Shown here: positions 57,101 to 64,000 of the stretch, piece after piece | How the letters are laid out: the number at the start of each line of letters is the position of its first letter | Numbering within the stretch: the stretch's first letter is position 1 | From: Rhabdornis inornatus | Taxonomy: Eukaryota > Chordata > Aves > Passeriformes > Rhabdornithidae | Length of the DNA stretch: 64,000 bases | Assembly (NCBI GenBank): GCA_013397075.1 | Contig: VWZS01009631.1 | Location: 676,885 to 740,884, forward strand | Direction: 5' to 3' | The notes under the pieces: generated by a model | The model's database searches: none | Told to the model about the DNA's origin: nothing | The model's input: the letters and a program-made list of their open reading frames with translations, nothing else | Position numbers and translations under genes: made by a program

Positions 57101-59418
57101 TTGTTCTCACTTCACAGGCCCAGCAATTGAAGAAAAAGCTATTTAGGATGTGTGGCATTGGCCTAAAAGGAGCCAAATACATTTAATACCACACGGGGGC
57201 AGCACATCCTGCAAATTGTCTTTTTCTTTAAAAATACCTGATAAAATGCCAGAAAACTCAAAACCTTTAACATCAATTATATTTAATATAATTTATTATC
57301 CATATGCAGATACAGTAGAAAGCATTTCCAGTACTTCTCCACTACTATCCTTAGTTATCTAAAATCATAAAGAGTAGCTCTAGAAATGTGAGCTACCGGC
57401 TCTGGACTCACAATCCTTTCCTTCTCTTCTCAGTCCCTCCACACTTACTAAGAAAAATGAAATGAGCACCCAGAATCAGGGATTCCAGGCAGAAATATCC
57501 TGCCAGATCAGAATCTTTTCCTATTAAATCAAGTGTGTCATTGGCTCATCAGACTCGCTGAAAAATATCATGTTCTGGGAAACTTCAGCTTTGAACAAAG
57601 AGTGTCTTGGAAAAAGTCATAATTGCTATTTGATGACTGTGAGACAAAGGAGTGCAAAGCTTTTTATACTGGTATAGCAGTAAGCTTGGGATGAAGTTCA
57701 TTATGTGCCTCCTGAAGAGGATTTTGTCACCACCAAAATCCATTTCATACTTGGTCCAAAATCCTTTGCCCGCACTTGGTTTGTCTTGATAGCAAAAAAT
57801 AATCACTGGGTTTTAAGAAAGAAAGAGAATCCAGGTCTTCAGAAACTTGAAACATTTCAACTAGACACAAGAAATATATGAAGATATGATCAGTAAAAGA
57901 GACATAATGGGGTGAGTCTGACCAAATATTTACAGACAGCAATGACTAATCTCTTACTGCAATTCTCTAGAACAGAAGTTTCTTGATGATGCTTGCAAGA
58001 AATAAAGACACAAAAGTACAAAAAAATTCAGTTATTTCTTTGACAACTATAGGGACTGATGGGAAAAGTTGGTCAGTTATACTGCTACCTATGTAAACTC
58101 CAGTTTTGATAATAAGCTTTCACAGAAGTTTTTAAGGGTTTTATATAATGCAGCCAGTCTTTTACATTTATAGTTAAAACAAAATCTGTTATTTTAAATC
58201 TCCTCAGCTGCAAATGTACTCTGAAAAACACTGTCAGAGATCTGAGAAAGTGAGAGGAGGAGTCTGCCCCTGCACAGATGCTCTTAGAGTGTGCTGCAAT
58301 TTTGAGAATATTCATTCTGGACTGCTGGAATCCCTCAGGCCAGCAGTTCTCAACTTTCTTTCTGCTGTTGCCACACCAACAGTTGAGGAGCAGTCCCTGC
58401 TCAGAGCAAGGCATGGAAGCAAGACAGAGCAGCCATGAAGACAGCTCTTACTTAACATGAGCTCTTCTGCATTCCTGCCTTTTTAAAAAAAAGAACAGTA
58501 TCTTCTGGACACAGTCCACTGAATTGGCTTTTAAGTGTTCAATTTGATTATGCCTATGATTAGGTGAATTCAGGATTCTCTTCAGTCTGGTGTCTTTTGC
58601 ACTCAATTCTCTTTGACTATGTAATGAAATGATCCCTTCATGAGAAAAAAGTGGTGGCCCAATCTCAACACAACACTTTAATCAAGTTGTAAATGCCACT
58701 TTGAAGAAGGCAAACTTTAATTATACAAATCCTTCAAATGTAGAAAAGTGTACTGTTAAACTTGTTACACATTCACGCAAGCCCCACTAAACTGTAGCTT
58801 TAGCCTCTTCCTCGCCTGGGAAAAAAATATTACAGAACTTATGTAAGAAAAAGTGGTCACCAAAGAGAAAATGTTACAAAATTTCTCCCCATTCTCTTTT
58901 TTATAGCCTGAACTATTGCAAGAGTGTTTTAGGGGAAATAAATGCTTCTGAATCTTTCTACCCAAGGAAACTTAGGTTTTGCCATCTGGCAGAATTTAGG
59001 ACAAATTCATTGTCATTTGACATGTTTGACTTAATCTCAGCCAAGCTCTTGTGCTAGTGTGTCAAGAAGGTTCCGAAGCAGGACATAAAATGCACACACT
59101 TGCTTTAACGTGTACTATCAGAGTTTGCAAAAAGCTTACAAAAGGAGATAATGCTATAAAGTACATGTTAATTTTTGTTAAGTATATTTTATTATTTATT
59201 TGACAAATATGAGCAGAAAAAATGGTCTTTTTAATAAATATTTGTTGCAATAAGATGGACAAAAATTATTTATGCCTATGCTTTTATTTATTAAGTTCCA
59301 AAATTTACTTACTGACACAGTTAGGTTCCCCCATGGTACGTCAGGTGCAGATATATTGTAGTCCTGCCAGTATTGTAAGGTTTTATTGCTAGGATGTTCT
59401 GGTTCCACACAATTACAT
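39065..59418 (-). CDS. SLC4A10: SLC4A10 (NBCn2/NCBE), C-terminal 470 residues, 11 exons
   Basis: Sodium-coupled bicarbonate transporter of the SLC4 family, an integral plasma-membrane protein known mainly from neurons and choroid plexus, where it loads HCO3- and raises intracellular pH. Eleven exons join in frame from 59418 to TGA 39065-39067. They cover extracellular loop 3 (four Cys and three sequons), the later membrane spans, and the cytoplasmic tail. LFWMPAKHQPDF, DQQITAVIINRKEHKLK, KRELSWLDDLMPESKKKK and the C-terminal ETCL are near identical to mammalian NBCn2. The ETCL ending separates it from NBCn1 (ETSL). The N-terminal domain and early membrane spans are beyond the right edge. All introns are GT-AG; the last intron has a weak donor. 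Tail-to-tail placement with DPP4 matches human synteny. Intron 55702-56198 holds nothing recognisable. Confidence 0.97.
39132..43565 (-). other. SLC4A10 last intron
   Basis: About 4.4 kb, AT-rich, with a short CA/TA stretch at 39180-39210. Mammals have a cassette here that gives an alternative, non-PDZ C-terminus; I searched for its SSPS-stop end and did not find it. Confidence 0.7.
43566..43682 (-). CDS. SLC4A10: SLC4A10 penultimate exon
   Basis: Acceptor CTTGTCTAG, donor GTCTTA (weak). Encodes DDPSVINISDEMAKTAVWK and DKESSFPSK, the conserved cytoplasmic tail. If the donor is not used, the frame continues Arg-Ser-stop (TAA at 43559-43561). Confidence 0.96.
43945..44040 (-). mobile_element. 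Probable MIR SINE relic
   Basis: The plus strand reads TTGCCCAAGATCTCACAGC, then GAGAGTGGCATCATTGGATC and CAAATCC. This lines up with the reverse complement of the MIR core (TTGCCCAAGGTCACACAGC, GTGGCAGAGCTGGGAT, GAACCC). Diverged and short. Recognised by eye only. Confidence 0.5.
44303..44340 (+). mobile_element. MIR/L2-like 3' tail
   Basis: CTTGGCATTCAGTAGGCCCT then CAGTAAC resembles the shared MIR/L2 3' end (CTGGCACATAGTAGGCGCTC, AATAAATG). Opposite orientation to the nearby MIR core, so it is a separate insertion if real. Confidence 0.35.
45332..45399 (-). CDS. SLC4A10: SLC4A10 exon, cytoplasmic tail
   Basis: Acceptor TTCTAG, donor GTAAAA. Encodes EEQSMLAMEEEGTVQLPL and EGHY, with one conservative change (D to E) from mammalian NBCn2. 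Confidence 0.96.
45400..48133 (-). other. SLC4A10 intron
   Basis: AT-rich intron of about 2.7 kb. Nothing recognised. Minus-strand frames at 45731-46012 and 47604-47807 lack splice context and similarity. Confidence 0.7.
48134..48256 (-). CDS. SLC4A10: SLC4A10 exon, last membrane edge and juxtamembrane tail
   Basis: Acceptor TTTGCAG, donor GTGGGT. Encodes VLALVFVRKLMDFFFTKREL and SWLDDLMPESKKKKLEDAEK. The acidic LDDLMPES patch follows the membrane domain. Forty-one codons, phase 0 at both ends. Confidence 0.97.
48257..48870 (-). other. SLC4A10 intron
   Basis: AT-rich, nothing recognised. Confidence 0.75.
48871..49044 (-). CDS. SLC4A10: SLC4A10 exon, membrane domain
   Basis: Acceptor CTCTTTCAG, donor GTATGC. 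Encodes LFDRIKLFWMPAKHQPDFIY, LRHVPLRKVHLFT and the hydrophobic LSCLVLLWIIK segment ending RAAIVFPMM. Fifty-eight codons, phase 0. Confidence 0.98.
49045..51253 (-). other. SLC4A10 intron
   Basis: Holds a 13-base A run at 49800-49812. No other element recognised. Confidence 0.7.
51254..51322 (-). CDS. SLC4A10: SLC4A10 exon, membrane domain (23 codons)
   Basis: Acceptor TTTGTGCAG, donor GTAAAA. Encodes FIPMPVLYGVFLYMGASSL and KGIQ, one of the most conserved segments of the SLC4 family. Confidence 0.97.
51323..52557 (-). other. SLC4A10 intron
   Basis: AT-rich, nothing recognised. Confidence 0.75.
52558..52809 (-). CDS. SLC4A10: SLC4A10 exon, membrane domain (84 codons)
   Basis: Acceptor TTTTAACAG, donor GTAATT. 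Encodes KGCGYHLDLLMVAVMLGVCS, LPWFVAATVLSISHVNSLK, ECSAPGEQPKFLGIREQRV and GLMIFILMGSSVFLTSILK. Nearly identical to mammals. Confidence 0.98.
52810..55539 (-). other. SLC4A10 intron
   Basis: Contains a (TTAA)n run at 53201-53217. A 128-codon minus-strand frame at 54408-54794 has no recognisable similarity and no conserved context. Confidence 0.7.
53201..53217. repeat. (TTAA)4 microsatellite
   Basis: Four TTAA units plus one base. Confidence 0.9.
55540..55701 (-). CDS. SLC4A10: SLC4A10 exon, membrane domain (54 codons)
   Basis: Acceptor TTTTTATAG, donor GTACTT. Encodes PTRDDRGWFITPLGPNPWWT, the span VIAAVIPALLCTILIFM and DQQITAVIINRKEHKLK. Confidence 0.98.
56199..56312 (-). CDS. SLC4A10: SLC4A10 exon, membrane domain (38 codons)
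   Basis: Acceptor CAATCATAG, donor GTAAGC. Encodes VRSVVSDFAVFLTILSMVLI and DYAIGIPSPKLQVPNAFK. Confidence 0.97.
56522..56683 (-). CDS. SLC4A10: SLC4A10 exon, end of extracellular loop 3 and next span
   Basis: Acceptor CCTGATAG, donor GTGTGT. Encodes ECKKFHGEFVGRACGHDGPY, the span VPDVLFWSVILFFSTVTLSS and LKQFKTSRYFPTK. The two Cys are conserved loop-3 cysteines. Confidence 0.97.
56684..59312 (-). other. SLC4A10 intron
   Basis: AT-rich. Short frames at 58085-58460 on both strands are not recognised and lack conserved splice context. Confidence 0.7.
59313..59418 (-). CDS. SLC4A10: SLC4A10 exon, glycosylated extracellular loop 3
   Basis: Acceptor TCTTTTCAG, donor GTAAGT. Encodes CNCVEPEHPSNKTLQYWQDY and NISAPDVPWGNLTVS, with three sequons (NKT, NIS, NLT). 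It is the least conserved exon here, as usual for this loop. It begins one base into a split codon, whose first part is in an exon beyond 64000. Confidence 0.95.
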
Positions 59419-62400
59419 CTGAAAAGAAAGTATTTTTTCCTTAATAAAAGATATATCAGACATTAATCCAAATGACCAATTTTATGACACATTGAAATTA
59501 TGCTCTATGTTGACAGATAACCGTAGTTCAAATGAATTCAGTAAATGCATGCTTTGAAGCAGTTTGTGGGTCAGTAGCTAGTGCTATTACTGGAATATTA
59601 TTTGCTGTGAGGTGCATATGCATATATAGTACGTAACGTGACATATTCAAACCACTGATCACAGGAAGTTTCACCACCTGTTTTCTTCCTTGTCTATTGA
59701 TACTTCTGAGCTCAGTTTGTAATATTGAGAATATTCTGGTCCTGTTGCACCCTCTTGCACCTAACCCTTCTCTACATGGACATTAGATGTTGTGTACAGT
59801 TCCAGGCTGATCCATTTCTCAAATAACAAACTCTCTGTATTGCCTTTATTTCCCAGATGGAAAAGTGCCTTTGCATGCAAAACTGCCCAGCTACCTAGTC
59901 AACTGTCAGGGCTCTGAGTGTCAGGATCACCAGCACCAAAGCCTCTCTGAACTCTGTGTCCCTTGTTTTTCCTTTCCCCACAGATGCTGTAAAAGCACAC
60001 TCTTCATTTTAAATTGTGCATTTTAACACACAAAGTGTGACGAGGCAGTGTAGGAGGACAATATTGCAAATAGGTAATTTAAAATCAAAATCAAATCTTT
60101 AAAGCCTCTGAAGCAACTGTGGGAGGCATTTTCTTTGACAAAGCCTTCAAAACATCTAGGATACTCTGTAGGATCCAAGATGTCAAGTGCGCTTTGCAAT
60201 ACGCTTTAAATTAATCCTACTTTAATAATCTATAGCACCATCTAGCCTGCTAGTATTTTAATGTGCTTATGATGACTTTAAATAAATTGTGTACTCTCTG
60301 ATAAAGTTTTCAGGAGTAGCTGGGGACAGGGTAACATCTGAGTATTGCGTGCAGAGCCACTGAGCATAAATTGCATTACAGCTGTAGCAGAATATCAGTT
60401 TATTCACTTACCTATGCCATCTATTTTCTGTGTGGCTGTTTATCTTTCCACAAAATGACAGTACTCATCTAGATTTGTATGATTTTCTATATTTGAAATT
60501 CTACCGTCTACATCGTGAGGACACCGACATTCTATTTCAATTACAATACTATACATGTGACAACAGCTGCATTTAATACATAGATAGGGAAAGATGCAGG
60601 TTGTCTTTGTGCAATTCCTTGATTTTATTTTAAATGCAGCTATTTACAAAAGAAAGAGAAAACCCTTACAGCCCATGAACAAAAAGCAAAGGAAAAAAAA
60701 AGCAATTGCATTCAGAGAAGTAGAGGGCCTGAGCCAAAAGTCCTTGACTGGATCTTTCAAACATATTTAATATGCTTTGGATCAGGCCCTAAGTGCTGAA
60801 TGAATGTGTGTTCAATGTGTAGTTCAAAGTATTACAAAATGGGTTAAATGAAGCACGTCACTACTAGTGAGCTACAGCAGCAGAATAAAGCCAACCCAGA
60901 GTATGGCTACGTCAGGTATGGCAAGGGGGAATTGGATGTTCATGCAGCGATAGAGAGGTGGCTGTGCCAGGTTACTGCTGATTTCTGGAGCTCCTTGGCC
61001 CTCCCTGGTGTCCATCGCCGAGCGCAGAGCGGCCAGAGCCGCGCCATGGCCCGTGGCCATTGATTACAGCAGGCAGGGTGCCCTGGCTGCTCGCGCAGAC
61101 ACTTCCTCACTAGAAGGGAAGACTCTGCCTGTCGCCAGCACTACATGGTACAGCTACACTTGCTGCAAACTGCAAAATTACATTTAAAGGTTAGAGGAGC
61201 CAAAATTTCTGTTTCCTCAGAAGCGTGACAGTTGAAGCTATAGTTTAATACAGCTCAGGTAAATCACCTTCAGATGAGATCACCTGTTTATTTCTATAGC
61301 AGCATCACATTCCTCCTGCACAGCATTCCAGTCTGGTCTTTATCAAGTTTCACAGGCATTTAGCAACGGCAGACTGATCATCACAAATAAATGACTTGTG
61401 CAAACTACACCCACGCAGACTGAAATCACCCTGCACAGTGCTTTTGTCACAGAATGGGAGCAGAACTAGGCCCTAGCTGTAGAGATCAGATCCTGTTTCT
61501 ACTCAGAAGGCCATTCAAACAATGATCTCAGTGTTTTGATATATACAACATTACATTGCTTTCAATATTGTATGTGTTTTGGCAACACTGACATTTTGAT
61601 GTGTGATTGTATCATGGTATTACTGTCTTCCAGCATCCCACTAATTGCTTAACATTATAGAACTGTGAGATAGTAAAACACTCTCTGTCCATCCCAGAAA
61701 TCACAAATGAAGGTACCATTCAGTGCCAAAACATAAAAACATTATCTACCAAAATGTGTCATTTCATAACAGATGTAATTGCTTCAATAACTATTTCCCA
61801 ATATAACTGACCTGCAAGGAGAATCTCACATTAATGAAATAATGCTTCCTATTTTAATCCCTTTAATATTTTAGTCTCTTTCATTGTAATTTTTGCTTTG
61901 AGTAATTTTTCCAGAAAAAGTAAAATACACTGAATAGTTAACACCAACACATCCTTCTATTTTCCTGATAAAATATACTCAGAAGGCTGGAACAAGCAAA
62001 AAATTATTTCCTCTTGGGGATTCAAATGCTCTTACATTGTTGTAAAGTTGTTTGAAGTGCTGAGCACTTGCCCATGACAATAGATCTGTGTGGAGTTCAT
62101 GCTATTACCAAATGAGTAATAAACTACACAAACACCTGCATTTTCTAAGTAACATATTCAGCTTTAAATACAGTACCAAGTTAGTGATGTACTCTTGTGT
62201 CTTTGAGTGATAAGTCAGCAATCATCTTCCTGATGCTAAAAGATTCAGAAGGATTCTTTTGATTCTCTTTCATCATGGCTAGAATACAGGCAGGGAAGAA
62301 TCTGACACTGGTTGTGGTAGCAAAAGCATTGGTGTCACTATGGGGGGGCAATCTTTTCTGCCAATCTCAACACGTCCATTTCATTACACTGATGACAGAA

Positions 62401-64000
62401 ATAATTAATTTTTCATCTTTACATTTTTGGATACTGCAAGATATTCTGATCTCCTGGTAGCAATTCAGATGTTTAAGCATGGGTGGCTGTACACTCCATG
62501 GTATCTGTGACATCCGTGATGAGTTGGCACATATGACAGGATCTTCATTGACTCATGCCTTTGTTTTCAAAGCAGCTGGAGGCTGAGAGATCTAAAATGG
62601 CACCAGATACCCAGTCACAGCTCCCTACCTCTATTTGAAATGTCCATATTTTGCAGCTAGACACATATCAGTGGAGCTTGTTTTCTTTTAGGGTGTTTAA
62701 AAATCTAATACAGCCTAATAAAAAGTGGATGATACATCTGAAGTAGATAAATAAACCATTTCAGACAAGATGGTCTTCAGACAACTCAGAACTGTTGTAA
62801 GATTAGAACTGACAAAATGAGAACATAACAAAGAATAACAACCTGAACCTGCTAGCTAGAAACAATAACCAGAGCAAGGAGTCCTTGTTGCCTATACACC
62901 TTCCAAGAAATCTCTCGCAAATCAGAATGGAGAACAAAGGAATTTCAGCTAAATCTTCAGCACCAATTCAACTGCAACAGTAAAGGCAGTATAAGGTCAC
63001 TCCCCACTTCCCTTCTTTGTCCTGCCAAACTCCCCACAATTTCTTAGCTGTTTTAGGTTTTGGTTCATAAGTCTCAATTTTGTTCACTTCATTAATTACA
63101 GGCAGCCATCCTAACTTCACTGCATGCAACATCTACGGCTTGTCTGTTTTCAGAGAACAGAGCTAGGATCTGACAACAGCAACTTCAGGAAATCTCAGAC
63201 AACTAGCAGTGTTCTTCCACAAATGGAGCAGTTATTACTATCCTTAACAGCACCAAAAAGACTGTCTGTATCATCCCTCTTTCTTTGGACTATGGGAAAG
63301 GAAATATTAGTTAGCAAATTAAAAACCTGTCACTTTATATGTCAAGTTGGGGAATATTCTTCCTCTCCTTTTTAGATTAGCAATAAAACAAATATCATGG
63401 TTGCTCACCAACTAGTCAGGTCAAAGGTTCTGTACTAAAACCACTTTCATCCTGACTGTAATTTTCTGTTAACTGCAAAACAAAAAACTTATTACCTACA
63501 TTTATTTGTTCAAATTAACCTCAGTCTAGTCCTTCCAATCCTTACAATATCCACCTCTTACCCCTGATTCTTCAGGTTGCTGCTTCTCTTTACTCTGTCA
63601 TGCATGCTCTGCTCCTCAGTCTAGCTTCAAAAAACAGCCTCAGACAGTATTTTTGTGAGTAAATAAAACACACTTAAATGGTGCAGCTTCCTTTGAAAGC
63701 CCCATGGCCATTCATCCCTCAGCAGTTGCCATTTTTCAGTAGGCTGTTTTCAAGACTGGGAGACAGTTACTATTGAAAATTTTATACAATTCAAAAGGCA
63801 CTGGTTTGGATCTCTTATTTTTTCAGCATTTACATATTGCAAGCTACACCTATTTATACAAGATAAGGATATGATCTATAAAAGATGCAACTGCAGCTTC
63901 TTCCTAATTAGTCAATATACCATTTCCCCTACCTAGAAGGGAAAAATGCCTTTCTGGCTCACTTAAGATAGTCTGAGAATGAGATTTGCTCAATATGAAT
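59419..64000 (-). other. SLC4A10 intron, 3' portion
   Basis: At least 4.6 kb. I looked for the preceding exon (the span with FIYEALEKL in mammals) and did not find it. It contains a CpG-rich patch at about 61010-61100. No repeat family recognised. Confidence 0.7.
61010..61100. other. Isolated CpG-rich patch
   Basis: About nine CpG in 90 bases (for example GCCGAGCGCAGAGCGG and GAGCCGCGCCATGG) inside otherwise CpG-poor intron sequence. Too short for a standard CpG island. Function unknown. Confidence 0.6.

Noticed and set aside
1..64000. Novel gene cluster or defence-like system
   Set aside because: All convincing coding sequence belongs to two known vertebrate genes and dead CR1 copies.

Overview
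This is vertebrate, almost certainly avian, nuclear DNA: AT-rich, with split genes, GT-AG introns, few repeats, and CR1 LINE fragments as the only recognisable young retroelements. Whether it is a passerine cannot be told from the sequence alone. The window holds the 3' parts of two genes that converge tail to tail. This is the DPP4/SLC4A10 arrangement known from human chromosome 2q24.

Plus strand, about 3.1 to 34 kb: DPP4 (dipeptidyl peptidase 4). I placed 24 coding exons by reading frame, splice signals and protein similarity. They match exons 3 to 26 of the 26-exon mammalian gene and give 724 complete codons with no frameshift or stop. The Ser/Asp/His catalytic triad, the double-Glu motif and the other substrate-binding residues are intact. 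Exons 1 and 2 (cytoplasmic tail and signal-anchor) were not found and should lie left of the window.

Minus strand, about 59.4 down to 39.1 kb: SLC4A10 (NBCn2/NCBE, a sodium-driven bicarbonate transporter). Eleven exons encode the last 470 residues: the glycosylated third extracellular loop, the later membrane spans and the cytoplasmic tail ending in the PDZ-binding motif ETCL. Its upstream exons lie beyond the right edge. The 5 kb between the two stop codons holds both 3' UTRs and some unassigned sequence.

Repeats: an antisense CR1 fragment at the left edge, a short sense CR1 3' end in DPP4 intron 12, probable ancient MIR/L2 relics in a SLC4A10 intron, microsatellites, a perfect 21-bp inverted repeat in DPP4 intron 23, and a 21-nt tandem duplication next to the DPP4 exon 20 donor. 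No tRNA gene, rRNA, CRISPR array or novel multi-gene system was seen. The most useful observations are the mixed DPP4/FAP character of the DPP4 propeller, loss of one propeller disulfide, an in-frame stop behind a weak SLC4A10 donor that gives a possible C-terminal switch, an isolated CpG cluster in a SLC4A10 intron, and the hairpins in DPP4 intron 23.
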